Below, piece by piece: positions 8,422 through 23,804 of a stretch of 64,000 bases of DNA; the stretch's first letter is position 1; every line of letters begins with the position of its first letter. The translations under genes and the position numbers were made by a program. The DNA is taken from the NCBI RefSeq assembly GCF_008728835.1, contig NZ_CP042582.1:3832217-3896216 (forward strand), read 5' to 3'. This DNA is from Hypericibacter adhaerens (GTDB lineage Bacteria > Pseudomonadota > Alphaproteobacteria > Dongiales > Dongiaceae). Below the pieces are notes generated by a model. That model searched no databases, was not told where the DNA came from, and worked only from the letters and a program-made list of their open reading frames with translations.

Positions 8422-9366
8422 TCAATAGCCGGGCTGCGTCGCCTTCGCCGCGTCGTTCCGGATCGGCGGCAGCGACATCAGGTAATCGGCCATGGCGGCG
8501 CGATCCTCGTCGGTGAGCTTGCTGGTGTTCTCGCTCACCACCTCGCCCATGCCGTCGCCCACATAATCGAAATCCGGCAGGGCGCCGTCCTTCAGGAGGG
8601 CGATGACCTGCTCCTTCGACCAGCCGCCGATGCCGGTTTCGGGATCGGGCGTGATGTTCGGGACCTTGCCGCCGCCGGGCGCCGCGGCGGTCCCGGAATA
8701 GGCCAGGTCCCGTTCGAGCCCGCCCAGCATTCCGCGCGGCGTATGGCATTCGGCGCAATGGCCAAGCGCCTCGACCAGATAGCCGCCGCGATTCCACGAG
8801 GCATCGCGGCCCGGATCGTCGGTCCAGACCGGGCCGGCGGTGAAGTTCATCACGCGCCAGACGCCCAGAAGCGAACGCCAGCTGAAGGGGAAGCTCAACT
8901 CATGCGGCTTGCTCGCGGCCGTCACCGGCGGCAGGGAGAGGATATAGGCGCGGATGGCGAGCAGATCCTCGGGCCTGGCCTTGCTGTAGGCGGTATAGGG
9001 GAAGGCCGGATAATAGTAGCGGCCGTCCGGTGCGATGCCCTGCTGCAGGGCGCGCAGGAAATCGGTTTCCGACCAGCGGCCGATGCCATGGTCGGGATCG
9101 GCGCTGATGTTGGGCGTGTAGAAGCGGCCGAAGGGTGTATCGAGCGCGACGCCACCGCCGAGAACCGCCCCGCCATGCTTGGTATCAGTATGGCAGGCGC
9201 CGCAGCCGCCGGCGGCGAAGAGATAGGCGCCGCGCGCGACCTGGTCCGCATCGGCGGCACTGTCGGCCCGGGCGGGAACCGCCCCGGACAGCAGGACAAG
9301 CGCCAGCCCCAGCATCCCCCAGGCCCTCCGGCCCTTCAGCCCTTGGCAAGCTTTTTTCCGCACCAT
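8422..9366 (-). CDS. Periplasmic diheme cytochrome c
   Basis: The 314-residue protein has a signal peptide (cleaved near ARADSAAD) and two cytochrome c domains with heme motifs CGACH (about 55-59) and CAECH (about 204-208). Met axial-ligand candidates lie in the downstream loops. Sequences such as TPNISADPDHGIGRWSETDFLRA occur in the cytochrome subunits of membrane-bound alcohol, gluconate and sorbitol dehydrogenases, so electron transfer from a periplasmic dehydrogenase is likely. No dehydrogenase subunit lies next to it. The ATG at 9366 is chosen because AAGGAGG lies just upstream; the frame is open to 9417. Confidence 0.87.
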   Translation of the reverse strand: MVRKKACQGLKGRRAWGMLGLALVLLSGAVPARADSAADADQVARGAYLFAAGGCGACHTDTKHGGAVLGGGVALDTPFGRFYTPNISADPDHGIGRWSETDFLRALQQGIAPDGRYYYPAFPYTAYSKARPEDLLAIRAYILSLPPVTAASKPHELSFPFSWRSLLGVWRVMNFTAGPVWTDDPGRDASWNRGGYLVEALGHCAECHTPRGMLGGLERDLAYSGTAAAPGGGKVPNITPDPETGIGGWSKEQVIALLKDGALPDFDYVGDGMGEVVSENTSKLTDEDRAAMADYLMSLPPIRNDAAKATQPGY

Positions 9367-9584
9367 CGGCCTCCTTTCCGGGGCCCGCGGCAGGGTTTTC
9401 GCCCCCGGCCCGATCATGGGGTAACCTGCCTGTCGCCGATCTGTCGAATCGGACAGCTCGGAAGGGACGACGCGGCGACGGCTTCAATCTGGCCCGGGGC
9501 GCCGGACAGGGCTAATGTCGCCGGCTTTCATCGCCGGCCCGCCTGCCGGTACCGGACCACCGACCGATATAACCACCGGGACCC

Positions 9585-10169
9585 ATGACAGCTTCGATCA
9601 CATCCTTGTGCGTCTATTGCGGCTCCGCCGAAGGCCGCGACCCCGCCTATCGCGATATCGCCGAACGGCTGGGACGCCATATGGCGGCGAACCATGTCAG
9701 GCTGATCTATGGCGGCGGCCGGGTCGGCCTGATGGGCGTGATCGCCGATGCGGTCAAGGCTTCCGGCGGCCATGTCACGGGCATCATCCCGGATTTCCTC
9801 GAGGCGCGGGAAGTGGGCAACCGGGAGATCGACGAGCTGCGCGTGGTGAACAGCATGCATGCGCGCAAGCAGCTGATGTTCGAGCTGTCGGACGCCTTCT
9901 GCATGATGCCGGGCGGATTCGGCACGCTGGAGGAATTCTTCGAGGTCATCACCTGGCGCCAGCTCGGCCAGCACGACAAGCCCATCATCGTGCTGAACGA
10001 GGCGGGCTATTGGGATCCGCTGCTGAAGCTGGTCGAGCACGGTCGGCAGAAGGGGTTCATGGCCGATCCGGCACCTCTCTACGAGGTGGTCGACCGCGCC
10101 GAGGCGGTGATCCCCGCCTTGTCGCGCCAGCCGAAGCCACGAAAGGTCGGCGCGGTCAGCCGGATGTGA
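9585..10169 (+). CDS. LOG family nucleotide 5'-monophosphate phosphoribohydrolase-like protein
   Basis: The 194-residue Rossmann-fold protein carries both hallmark LOG motifs: GGGRVGLMG (about 43-51) and PGGFGTLEE (about 109-117). The conserved Arg of MHARK lies between them. Family members release the base from nucleoside monophosphates, making cytokinins where iPMP is the substrate; many bacterial copies were first mislabelled lysine decarboxylases. The bacterial substrate here is unknown. The length is typical. A GT4 glycosyltransferase follows 25 nt downstream on the same strand and may be co-transcribed. Confidence 0.9.
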   Translation: MTASITSLCVYCGSAEGRDPAYRDIAERLGRHMAANHVRLIYGGGRVGLMGVIADAVKASGGHVTGIIPDFLEAREVGNREIDELRVVNSMHARKQLMFELSDAFCMMPGGFGTLEEFFEVITWRQLGQHDKPIIVLNEAGYWDPLLKLVEHGRQKGFMADPAPLYEVVDRAEAVIPALSRQPKPRKVGAVSRM

Positions 10170-10194
10170 GTCGGCGTCTCAGGGGGAAAGACGG

Positions 10195-11214
10195 ATGCGG
10201 ATCCTGGCTTACAGCCATAATTTCGTGCGCGAGGGCGCGCCGATCATCCTGCTGCGGCTGCTGCGCGAGCTGCGCAAGCGCCACGAGGTCGTCATCCTGA
10301 AGCTCAGGCGCCCGACCGAGCCGCTCGAGGCCGAGTTCGAGCGCTACGGGATTCCGCTCAAGGAGGTGGTGCAGCTCAAGGATTTCGACGTCGCGCTGTT
10401 CAACACCGTGACCGCGTCCGAGCTGGTGACGCAGGCGGCGGGACGCTGCCCGCTGGTCTGGTGGATTCACGAGCCCAAGTTCGGCCTCGGCTATACCAAG
10501 ATGGCGGACTTCAAGCCCGAGGCCTTCGGCGCCGCCCAGCGCATCGTGTTCCCGACCCAATGGCAGGCGCAGTGGCTCTGGGGCAAGTATCTCACGCGCG
10601 ACAACTGGACGGTCGTGCCCTACGGCATCGGCATGGATCTCTCGCCGCGGCCCTGCCCCTTCGAGAAGCAGCCCGGCCGCTTCTACCTGCTGCATCTGGG
10701 GCGCATCGATCCGCGCAAGGGGCAGGATCTGAGCGTGCGGGCGCTGGCGCATCTCGGCAATCCCAACATCACGCTCGTGATGCTGGGCGGCCGCAAGGAG
10801 AACGATCCCTTCGCCACGCGCCTGTTCGAGAGCGGCGTCGACATCCTCTATCCGGGCTCCGTGCCCGAGGAGCTGGTCAACGCCTATATCCAGCATTGCG
10901 ACGCGATGATCTTCCCGACCCGCGACGACCTGATCACGCTCGCCATCCTCGAGGGGCTGAGCTTCTCGAAATGCGTGCTCGCCTCCGACTTCGGCCCGAT
11001 CCCCGAGACCATCATCCAGGGCCGCACCGGCCTGCTCTCGCCGGTCAACGACTACCGGGTGCTGGCCGGCAACATCCGCATGATCTACGAGGATCGCGAG
11101 CTGGCCGAGCGGCTGGGCCAGAGCGGCCACGAGATCCTGCAGCGCAAGCACGGCTTCGCCGCCCATGTCGCAGCGATGGAGCGCGAGCTGGAGCGGGTTG
11201 CGCGCAAGGGCTAG
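10195..11214 (+). CDS. GT4-family glycosyltransferase
   Basis: The 339-residue protein has the GT-B layout: an N-terminal domain opening MRILAYSHNFVREGAP and a C-terminal nucleotide-sugar domain. That domain has LLHLGRIDPRKGQDL (about 163-177) and the E-x7-E region in TLAILEGLSFSKCVLASDFGPIPE. Family 4 enzymes transfer a hexose or related sugar with retention of configuration, usually in polysaccharide or glycolipid synthesis. The acceptor is unknown, and no polysaccharide cluster surrounds it. A purine-rich ribosome binding site (AGGGGGAAAG) precedes the ATG. Confidence 0.85.
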   Translation: MRILAYSHNFVREGAPIILLRLLRELRKRHEVVILKLRRPTEPLEAEFERYGIPLKEVVQLKDFDVALFNTVTASELVTQAAGRCPLVWWIHEPKFGLGYTKMADFKPEAFGAAQRIVFPTQWQAQWLWGKYLTRDNWTVVPYGIGMDLSPRPCPFEKQPGRFYLLHLGRIDPRKGQDLSVRALAHLGNPNITLVMLGGRKENDPFATRLFESGVDILYPGSVPEELVNAYIQHCDAMIFPTRDDLITLAILEGLSFSKCVLASDFGPIPETIIQGRTGLLSPVNDYRVLAGNIRMIYEDRELAERLGQSGHEILQRKHGFAAHVAAMERELERVARKG

Positions 11215-11274
11215 GAACGGCCGCGCCTCCCATCCCCGCCCCTCTTGCGGGGGAGAGGCAAGCAGCGCACGGAT

Positions 11275-14439
<3,165 letters not shown>

Positions 14440-14447
14440 GGCGGCCC

Positions 14448-15608
14448 TCAGCTCTTGATCGCGGGCTGGACGTCGGTCGGCGTCACCGGCTGGCCGGGAC
14501 GCACCTTCTGGATGCCGTCCACCACGATCTTTTCGCCTTCCTTGAGGCCCTCCAGGACCGTGCTCTCGCCGCTGGCGCCCGTCTGCGTCTTGATGCGGCG
14601 CAATTCGACCTTGTTGTCCGACGTCACGACGAAGACATAGGCCCCGGCCTGGTCGAGCTGGATGGCGGTCTGCGGGATCGAGATCCCCATCTGGCTCTCG
14701 CCCAGCTCGATCGAGACATTGACGAACTGACCATCCACCAGCACGCCGTCCGGATTGTCGAACGAGGCGCGGACAAGCACCGTGTCGGTGCCGCGATCGA
14801 CCTCGACATCGACAAAGTCGATCTTGCCGACATGATCGTATTCCGAGCCGTCGGCAAGCTGGAGCTTGACCGCGATCTTGTCGGTGGCGCGCGGCTCGGG
14901 GTTCTTGCGCCGATACTCGGTGACGATGCGCTGCGCCACCGGGAAGGTGACATAGATCGGGTCTTGGCTGACGATCGTCGCCAAGGTACCCGATTGCGGT
15001 GTCACGTAGCTGCCGACGGTGAAGGTCGACTGGCCGATGCGTCCCGCGATCGGCGCTTTGATCGACGTATAGGCGAAGTTGATCTGGGCCTGCTCGAGTG
15101 CCGCCTGGGCTTCGAGGATGACGGACTTGGCCATGGTGTCCTCGGCCTGCCGCTGGTCGAGTGTGGCCTGCGGAATGTTGTTGGTCTTGACCAGCTGGAT
15201 CGCCCGTTGAAGCTGCACGGCCGTGTTCTTCTGTGCCGCCATCGCGCTCTCGAGCTCGGCCTGCTTCTGATCGAGCTGCGCCTGATAAGGCGGTTGCTCG
15301 ATCACGAACAGCTGATCTCCGACATTCACATGCTGGCCTTCCGTGAACAGCCGCTTGTCGAGAAACCCGTTGATCCGCGCCAGCACATCGACCTTGTCGA
15401 CCGCCTGCACGCGCCCGGTGAAACCGGCCGTGGGATTGATCGCCTTCATCGCGACCGCCATGACACCCACGGCGGGAGGGGCGGCCGGCGCCTGCTGGGC
15501 CTGCTCCTTCTCGCCGCAGGCGGCCAGCAGAACAACGCCCATCAGCGGCAGGGATCGGAGCAAAGCCCGGATTCGGTTCTGTGACGTCAATCCCGGCACG
15601 TAACGCAT
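14448..15608 (-). CDS. RND efflux periplasmic adaptor (membrane fusion lipoprotein)
   Basis: The 386-residue adaptor has a lipoprotein signal with lipobox LLAAC (Cys31), a biotinyl-lipoyl half-motif near [22 protein letters not shown], a long helical hairpin (about 100-175), and the second lipoyl half with beta-barrel ([14 protein letters not shown] onward). This is the AcrA/MexA layout, joining the inner-membrane pump to an outer-membrane channel. A GTG immediately before the ATG could also initiate; a G-rich run upstream may act as ribosome binding site. It is the first gene of the efflux operon. Confidence 0.93.
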   Translation of the reverse strand: MRYVPGLTSQNRIRALLRSLPLMGVVLLAACGEKEQAQQAPAAPPAVGVMAVAMKAINPTAGFTGRVQAVDKVDVLARINGFLDKRLFTEGQHVNVGDQLFVIEQPPYQAQLDQKQAELESAMAAQKNTAVQLQRAIQLVKTNNIPQATLDQRQAEDTMAKSVILEAQAALEQAQINFAYTSIKAPIAGRIGQSTFTVGSYVTPQSGTLATIVSQDPIYVTFPVAQRIVTEYRRKNPEPRATDKIAVKLQLADGSEYDHVGKIDFVDVEVDRGTDTVLVRASFDNPDGVLVDGQFVNVSIELGESQMGISIPQTAIQLDQAGAYVFVVTSDNKVELRRIKTQTGASGESTVLEGLKEGEKIVVDGIQKVRPGQPVTPTDVQPAIKS

Positions 15609-15611
15609 CAC

Positions 15612-15911
15612 GGCACCCCCCAGTTCGACGGATCGTCGCGGCTTTTGACGGGCAGACTATCACCTCCCTGCGGCATTGCCACTCAGGGCCTTCCCCGAGG
15701 CCGAGATCCGGTTCCCGCGGCGGACCCGAGGCCGGACCGGCCGGGCGATGCCCTCACGCTTGCGCAGCCCTGCCCCGCTGCCTATGTTCGGGCGCTTTTC
15801 CGGCGCCGCCGGGCCGCCCCCATCGGCCGGGCCCTTGACAATATCCGACAGCCGGGCAGCGTTTCCGGCTGCGGCTCCCCCGTCCTACCTGTTCATAGGG
15901 ATTTGGTTCAG
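15612..15911. other. Intergenic region between the efflux operon and icd
   Basis: About 300 nt with divergent genes on both sides. It must hold both promoters. A TTGACA hexamer occurs at 15835-15840 toward icd, but no convincing -10 lies at the right spacing. I see no gene, repeat or hairpin of note. Confidence 0.4.
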
Positions 15912-17126
15912 ATGCAGAAGATCAAGGTCAAGAATCCGGTCGTCGAGCTCGACGGCGACGAGATGACTCGCATCATCTGGCAGTTCATCAAGGAAAAGCT
16001 GATCCTGCCCTATCTCGATATCGACCTGAAATATTACGACCTGGGCATCGAAAGCCGCGACAAGACCGAGGACAAGATCACGGTCGATGCCGCCAACGCC
16101 ATCAGGCAGTACCGCGTCGGCGTCAAATGCGCGACCATCACTCCCGACGAGGCGCGGGTGAAGGAGTTCAGCCTCAAGAAGATGTGGAAGTCGCCGAACG
16201 GGACGATCCGCAACATCCTCGACGGCACGGTGTTCCGCCAGCCGATCATCTGCAAGAACGTGCCGCGCCTGGTGCCGGGCTGGACCCAGCCGATCGTGAT
16301 CGGGCGCCACGCCTTCGGCGACCAGTATCGCGCCACCGACTTCGTCGTTCCGGGCAAAGGCAAGCTCACCGTCAGCTTCGAGCCCGAGGGCGGCGGACAG
16401 CCGATCCGCCACGAGGTCTACGACTTCCCGGGCTCGGGCGTGGCGATGGCCATGTACAATGTCGACGAGTCCATCCGCGGCTTCGCCCGCGCCTGCTTCA
16501 ACTATGCGCTGGGGCTCGGCTGGCCGGTCTATCTCTCGACCAAGAACACGATCCTCAAGGCCTATGACGGCCGCTTCAAGGACGTGTTCCAGGAGGTCTT
16601 CGACAAGGAATTCGCGGCCGAGTTCAAGAAGAAGAACATGACCTACGAGCATCGGCTCATCGACGACATGGTCGCGAGCGCGCTCAAATGGTCGGGCGGC
16701 TTCGTCTGGGCCTGCAAGAACTATGACGGCGACGTGCAGTCCGACACGGTGGCCCAGGGCTTCGGCTCGCTGGGCCTGATGACGTCGGTGCTGCTGTCGC
16801 CCGACGGCCAGACCGTCGAGGCCGAAGCCGCGCACGGCACCGTCACGCGCCATTACCGCGAGCACCAGAAGGGCCGCGAGACCTCGACCAACCCGATCGC
16901 CTCGATCTATGCCTGGACCCGCGGCCTCTGGTACCGCGGCAAGTTCGACGGCACGCCCGAGCTGCAGCGCTTCGCCGAGACGCTCGAGACGGTCTGCGTC
17001 GATACGGTCGAGGCCGGCTTCATGACCAAGGACCTGGCGCTCCTCATCAGCCCCGACCAGACCTGGATGACGACCCAGCAGTTCCTGGCCAAGCTCGATG
17101 ACAATCTGAAGAAGGCTCTCGCCTGA
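15912..17126 (+). CDS. icd: NADP-dependent isocitrate dehydrogenase
   Basis: The 404-residue enzyme oxidises isocitrate to 2-oxoglutarate in the TCA cycle. It matches the eukaryotic-like homodimeric IDH found in alphaproteobacteria: the start [23 protein letters not shown], the substrate-binding [16 protein letters not shown], and the NADP/metal region [25 protein letters not shown], followed by [12 protein letters not shown]. The ATG at 15912 is chosen because homologues start there; the open frame extends to 15645 without protein-like sequence. The periplasmic cyclophilin follows by 73 nt. Confidence 0.97.
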   Translation: MQKIKVKNPVVELDGDEMTRIIWQFIKEKLILPYLDIDLKYYDLGIESRDKTEDKITVDAANAIRQYRVGVKCATITPDEARVKEFSLKKMWKSPNGTIRNILDGTVFRQPIICKNVPRLVPGWTQPIVIGRHAFGDQYRATDFVVPGKGKLTVSFEPEGGGQPIRHEVYDFPGSGVAMAMYNVDESIRGFARACFNYALGLGWPVYLSTKNTILKAYDGRFKDVFQEVFDKEFAAEFKKKNMTYEHRLIDDMVASALKWSGGFVWACKNYDGDVQSDTVAQGFGSLGLMTSVLLSPDGQTVEAEAAHGTVTRHYREHQKGRETSTNPIASIYAWTRGLWYRGKFDGTPELQRFAETLETVCVDTVEAGFMTKDLALLISPDQTWMTTQQFLAKLDDNLKKALA

Positions 17127-17199
17127 TTCTCCCGGGAGCGGCGCGGGACCGCGGCCGCTTCTCCTGGCTCACCCGACGTCATCGAAGGAAAACCGCAGG

Positions 17200-17742
17200 A
17201 TGCGTCATTTTCTCGTGGGGCTTCTGGCCCTCGCGTTCACCCTCGCCGGAGGCACCGCCATGGCTTACGACCCCGAAAACACCCTCTTCATGGATCTCAA
17301 GGACGGCCGCGTCGTGATCGAGATGCGCCCCGACCTGGCGCCGAAGACCGTCGCCCGCATCAAGGAGCTGGTGCGCCAGCATTTCTATGACGGCATCGTG
17401 TTCCACCGCGTGATCGCCGGCTTCATGGCGCAGACCGGCGATCCGACCGGCACCGGCCGCGGCGGCTCCGGGCAGAAGCTCAAGGCCGAGTTCAGCAAGG
17501 AGCACCATCTGCGCGGCACGGTCTCGATGGCCCGCGCCCAGGATCCCGACAGCGCCGACAGCCAGTTCTTCATCTGCTTCGCGCCGGCCGAATATCTCGA
17601 CGGCCAATACACGATCTGGGGCCATGTGATCGAAGGCATGGAATTCGTGGACAAGATCAAGAAGGGCGACGGCTCGAACGGCGAGGTCCGCAACCCCGAC
17701 AAGATCATCCGCATGCAGGTGGCGGCCGACGCCAAGGACTGA
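17200..17742 (+). CDS. Periplasmic cyclophilin-type peptidyl-prolyl cis-trans isomerase
   Basis: The 180-residue protein has a cleavable signal peptide (cut near TAMAYDPEN), so it works in the periplasm. It carries the cyclophilin core: the catalytic Arg and Phe in FYDGIVFHRVIAGFMAQTGDPTGTG, the glycine-rich strand after it, and SQFFICFAP. The enzyme catalyses proline isomerisation during folding of exported proteins. A clear terminator follows 34 nt after the stop. Confidence 0.94.
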   Translation: MRHFLVGLLALAFTLAGGTAMAYDPENTLFMDLKDGRVVIEMRPDLAPKTVARIKELVRQHFYDGIVFHRVIAGFMAQTGDPTGTGRGGSGQKLKAEFSKEHHLRGTVSMARAQDPDSADSQFFICFAPAEYLDGQYTIWGHVIEGMEFVDKIKKGDGSNGEVRNPDKIIRMQVAADAKD

Positions 17743-17776
17743 TGCCGGAACGGTCGTCATACGATCGGTCGACAGG

Positions 17777-17803
17777 AAAGGGCCCTTCTGCGGGCCCTTT
17801 TTT
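17777..17803 (+). terminator. Rho-independent terminator after the cyclophilin gene
   Basis: A perfect 9-bp stem (AAAGGGCCC with GGGCCCTTT) encloses a 6-nt loop and runs into TTT. Because the stem starts with A's and ends with T's it can work in both directions, also ending transcription of the convergent acyltransferase gene. Confidence 0.9.
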
Positions 17804-17818
17804 GTGCCTTGGCGCCCC

Positions 17819-18919
17819 TCAGGGCCGGCCTGGCGTCCGTGCTTCGATCGCCTGGCGGAAGACAGCCGGCCGTGGCCATCCCCGGGCTGGCGAGAATGTC
17901 TTGAGCCATTTCTGAAGCCGCCACTCCGCCCGCCCCAGCAGATAGGCCGGAACAAACCCGATCAGAGCGGCGACACCGTATTTCGCCGTTGCCGGCCAGT
18001 CGGCAAAGCCCGGCATCTGGGCGACGAGCCGGAACGCGACGAACAGGCAAACCACATGGGTCAGATAGATCCCGTAGGAGGCGTCACCGATCCTTTGCAG
18101 CACCCGGCCCCCGAGGCCGTCGGCCTCCCAGGCAAGGGCGCCATAGATCGCGAGCCCCGCGCAGACCGCCCAGACGCCGTAAGGCGCGTTCCACTGCAGG
18201 AACGACGGATAGGAGACCCCATGTCCCAACGCGGCCGATATGTCAGGAAACCAGTAGAGGGCAGCCGCCAGGAACGCGAAGAACAAGGCGACGGGCGTTC
18301 CCCACGGGCGGGGCAGATAGCCGAGCAGCACGCCGATCAGGAACAGGAGGCTGAACCGGGTCAGAAGGGCCGCGTCCCATGCCGGAAAGAGAGCCGCCTC
18401 ACTGCCGAGCTTGGGCGCGAATGCAAAGGAGACGGCAAGACCGGCCACGACCAGCAGGCGCGAACGGCCGGGAAAGACGGTGATCGCGACGAGAACCAGC
18501 CCATAGAACAGGAGCTCGAAAAGCAGCGTCCAGTAGGGAACGAGGCTGTTCGGCGCGGTGCCGGTCGGATAGAGGGCAAAGAGGACGGGGTCGATTCCGG
18601 GCCAGGCGCCGAACAGCAGCAGTTCCGTGCCGGCGGAAATGAAGAGGGCGATCCAGAGACCCGGGAAGATCCGCCGCAACCGGCCGACGGCGAAATCGAT
18701 CGGCCGCCGCGGCAAGCCCCTCGTCATGACATAGCCTGACAGCACGAAGAACAGGGCGACACCACCCGCGCCGGGATGGAAGAGGATGACCGGATCATGC
18801 TGATCCCAGATCCGATCGGCGGCCCAGTTCAGATGCTGCAGAACGACCAGGATCGCCGCGATCGCACGGGCCGCCTGGAGACCTCCGAGCCGCTCTGAGC
18901 CTCGTCCTTCCCTCACCAT
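17819..18919 (-). CDS. Acyltransferase family 3 membrane protein
   Basis: The 366-residue protein has about ten membrane segments and the acyltransferase-3 signature. The catalytic His sits in GLQAARAIAAILVVLQHL (about 12-29), followed by GVALFFVLSGYVM with the family Ser/Gly pattern. Such proteins O-acetylate surface polysaccharides, lipid A or antibiotics. No sugar genes are adjacent, so the acceptor is unknown. It is probably monocistronic and converges on the cyclophilin terminator. Confidence 0.85.
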   Translation of the reverse strand: MVREGRGSERLGGLQAARAIAAILVVLQHLNWAADRIWDQHDPVILFHPGAGGVALFFVLSGYVMTRGLPRRPIDFAVGRLRRIFPGLWIALFISAGTELLLFGAWPGIDPVLFALYPTGTAPNSLVPYWTLLFELLFYGLVLVAITVFPGRSRLLVVAGLAVSFAFAPKLGSEAALFPAWDAALLTRFSLLFLIGVLLGYLPRPWGTPVALFFAFLAAALYWFPDISAALGHGVSYPSFLQWNAPYGVWAVCAGLAIYGALAWEADGLGGRVLQRIGDASYGIYLTHVVCLFVAFRLVAQMPGFADWPATAKYGVAALIGFVPAYLLGRAEWRLQKWLKTFSPARGWPRPAVFRQAIEARTPGRP

Positions 18920-19261
18920 CGCCCCCTGATGGTCGAGACGCCCCCTTCGAAAGGGGAACCGACAAGCGACGATAGCAGAATGTCGGAATGGTTAAGGAAC
19001 CTGTCGGGGATTCTCTGCGAGCTCGCGATGAGCCCGTCATTCCGCCGAGCCTCCGACCGGCGGGAAGGCCACCGGTGTGGCGACAGATTTCCTGCGCACC
19101 GCAAGAATTTGTTGCGTCTTCTTCAAAGAATGTCGAAGACCCCTCTCTTCTTTGCCCCTTGGTTCGGTCAGTCGCAGCGCTAGCTTATGTTAGAGAAGCG
19201 ATCGGCCCGTTGAGGTACGAAAGGAAGGCGTTCCGATCGTTCCCGATGGGCTGAAGGAGCG
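18920..19261. other. Long intergenic region, markedly lower in G+C
   Basis: About 340 nt upstream of both the acyltransferase gene (minus) and the small reading frame at 19262 (plus). It is visibly richer in A+T than its surroundings, including GAATTTGTTGC and CTTCTTCAAAGAA near 19100-19130, which fits promoter DNA. Short reading frames are present, but none has protein-like composition. Confidence 0.4.
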
Positions 19262-19378
19262 ATGGCGAAGGCGGTTCTGGTCGTTCGAGGCAAGCGGAGG
19301 CCGGAGGTGGCGCGGTTGGTCGGGCTGTTTACCTTGTTCCTGACGCTCTTCGTGGCTGCCGGGATGCTGGCGCTCTGA
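19262..19378 (+). CDS. Candidate 38-residue single-span membrane protein
   Basis: This short frame encodes MAKAVLVVRGKRRPEV followed by a hydrophobic stretch (about residues 20-38, rich in Leu, Phe, Val and Ala). It therefore has a basic N-terminus and one membrane helix, the usual form of bacterial small membrane proteins. AAGGAG lies 2 nt before the ATG, a strong sequence at rather short spacing. It converges on the K+ channel gene, whose stop is 57 nt away. No homologue is recognised, and chance cannot be excluded at this length. Confidence 0.4.
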   Translation: MAKAVLVVRGKRRPEVARLVGLFTLFLTLFVAAGMLAL

Positions 19379-19435
19379 GACCGGTTCGGAATCGGGCGCG
19401 CAACGGCGGCAAGGACGCGATCGCTTGCGGCCGTG

Positions 19436-20635
19436 TCAGGCCGGGGGATCGGCCTGGGGCTTGTCGGCATTCCGCAGCTTCGGAACCGCTTCCTCGAGCG
19501 TCTGCAGCCGTTCCTCCACGACCGCTTCGATCCTGGTCTTGAGATCCGGCAGCTGGGCCATCAGCCGGCGGAAATCGTTGACCTCGAGCGCCAGAAGCTG
19601 CGTGTCCTGGATGGCGGTCACGGTGGCCAGGCGGGTGGTGTCCTTGACCAGCGCGATCTCGCCGAAGAACTGCCCCGGCCCGAGCTTGACCGGCTGGGGA
19701 ATCAGCTCGACCTCGACGGCTCCCCTCAGGATGAAGAACATCGCGTCGGCCGGATCGCCGCGCCGGACGATGGTGTAGTTGCGCGGCACCGACTGCGGCT
19801 TGAGCAGCCGCGTGATCGAGGCGATGCGCGGCGCGTCGAGTCCGGCGAAGAGCGGCACGCCCGCCACCGCCTGCCAGCTCACGGTGAAGTCGCGCCGGCG
19901 GATCTCCTGGGCGAAGCCGGTCGCCAGGATGCCGGTCGGCACCGCGAAGATGGCAATGCCGAGCAGCATGATGATGCCGCCGAAGACGCGGCCCGCCGCC
20001 GTGGCCGGGACCATGTCGCCATAGCCGACGCTGGCCATGGTCACGATCGCCCACCAGAGCGTGTGCGGGATGCTGTCGAAGAGCTGGGGCTGGGCGTTGC
20101 GCTCCAGCAGATACATCACGCCGGCCGCGAGCACCAGGAGCACGACCATCGCCATCAGCGCACCGACGAGCGAGCGCGCTTCGTTCCGGAGCACGGTGCC
20201 GACCAGGCCCAGCGCCGGCGCGAAGCGCGCGAGCTTCAGCAGCGCCAGCAGGTCCACCAGCTCGATCAGGCCGGTGCTGACCGGCAGCAGCAGCGCCAGC
20301 CAGCCGGGCAGGATCACGATCAGATCGATGACGCCCAGGAACGAGCGGGCATAGTCCAACCGCGCCATCGGGCCGTTGCGGCCGGAGGCCTGCTCGGGCG
20401 CGATCCAGAGCCGGACGGCATATTCGAGAGTGAAGATCAGCAGCGCTGCCGCCCCCAGCGCCCGCGCCAGCTCGATCTGCGCCGGCGTGCCGGCGGGCAG
20501 GCTCCTGATGAAGCTGCAGGCGACGGCCGCGAGAACGCTGGCAAGCAGCACCGCATCGGCGATGAGCCGCAGGCCGCGATGGGAAACCGTGTCGCCCATC
20601 AACCGGAACGCCGTCGCTCTCGCGGTTCCGGTCAT
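19436..20635 (-). CDS. Cyclic nucleotide-gated potassium channel
   Basis: The 399-residue protein has six hydrophobic segments, a pore helix and the K+ selectivity filter TMASVGYGD (about 199-207). A cyclic nucleotide-binding domain follows (about 265-380) with the phosphate-binding cassette pattern FGEIALVKDTTRLATVTA. This is the layout of bacterial channels such as MlotiK1. The expected S4 stretch (LLKLARFAPALGLVGTVLR) has few arginines, so strong voltage sensing is doubtful. An acidic coiled tail ends the protein. No neighbour suggests which signal it serves. Confidence 0.9.
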   Translation of the reverse strand: MTGTARATAFRLMGDTVSHRGLRLIADAVLLASVLAAVACSFIRSLPAGTPAQIELARALGAAALLIFTLEYAVRLWIAPEQASGRNGPMARLDYARSFLGVIDLIVILPGWLALLLPVSTGLIELVDLLALLKLARFAPALGLVGTVLRNEARSLVGALMAMVVLLVLAAGVMYLLERNAQPQLFDSIPHTLWWAIVTMASVGYGDMVPATAAGRVFGGIIMLLGIAIFAVPTGILATGFAQEIRRRDFTVSWQAVAGVPLFAGLDAPRIASITRLLKPQSVPRNYTIVRRGDPADAMFFILRGAVEVELIPQPVKLGPGQFFGEIALVKDTTRLATVTAIQDTQLLALEVNDFRRLMAQLPDLKTRIEAVVEERLQTLEEAVPKLRNADKPQADPPA

Positions 20636-20683
20636 CGTCCCTTCCTCGGGTCCCCTTCCCTCAGGCTCACATGGGAAAGGACT

Positions 20684-20722
20684 CTAGAGCGGTTCCCAAC
20701 CGGGCGAAATCGGGAACCGCGT
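20684..20722. repeat. Palindromic intergenic element between alaS and the K+ channel gene
   Basis: GCGGTTCCC (20689-20697) pairs with GGGAACCGC (20712-20720) around a 14-nt loop, preceded by CTCTAGA. Sequences of the type TCTAGAGCGGTTCCC are common dispersed intergenic palindromes in alphaproteobacteria, as I recall. It lies downstream of alaS and could act as its transcription end, though it has no T-run. Confidence 0.5.
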
Positions 20723-20814
20723 CAGACGTCAGCCTGGCTGCCGTTTCCAGGGTGACGCGGCGTTCATGTCGGGATCCGTCCGCGGGCGATCCAAGCCGGA
20801 TAGAGAGCCGTCCT

Positions 20815-23490
<2,676 letters not shown>

Positions 23491-23804
23491 ATGGCCAGGG
23501 CTCGTCGAAGAGGACATGAGGGACTCGAGGTTCCGGTCGGGCTGGCAAGGGGACCATCCGGGCCGGCGCCAGAAAGCCGGACCGCATCGGGGCGAAAAAG
23601 AGCGTCCCGACCGCCCGCGGCGGACCGGGTTCGTCCCGCATTGCACCCTAGATTAGAGGGCTTTTACCAACCGCTTAAGCGCCTTGTCCAGAAACGGCCG
23701 GTCTCCCCAATCTGGGGCCGGGAACCGGCGTTTCCAAGCCTGGACCCGGGGACGGGCAGCCAATGCCCCCGGGGAGCCTTCACCGCGGGTCGGCAAGCAG
23801 ACCG
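23491..23804. other. Intergenic region upstream of alaS
   Basis: About 310 nt holding the alaS promoter and leader and the 3' flank of the PEP mutase-like gene. TTAC-N7-TTAA at 23664-23678 is one base from a CtrA box, but at 174 nt from the start of a housekeeping gene it is not convincing. GGCCCCAGATTGGGG near 23715 could form a small hairpin. I see no gene. Confidence 0.35.

Noticed and set aside
23664-23678. TTAC-N7-TTAA upstream of alaS
   Set aside because: It is one mismatch from a CtrA box, but it is 174 nt from a housekeeping gene with no link to motility, so chance is more likely.
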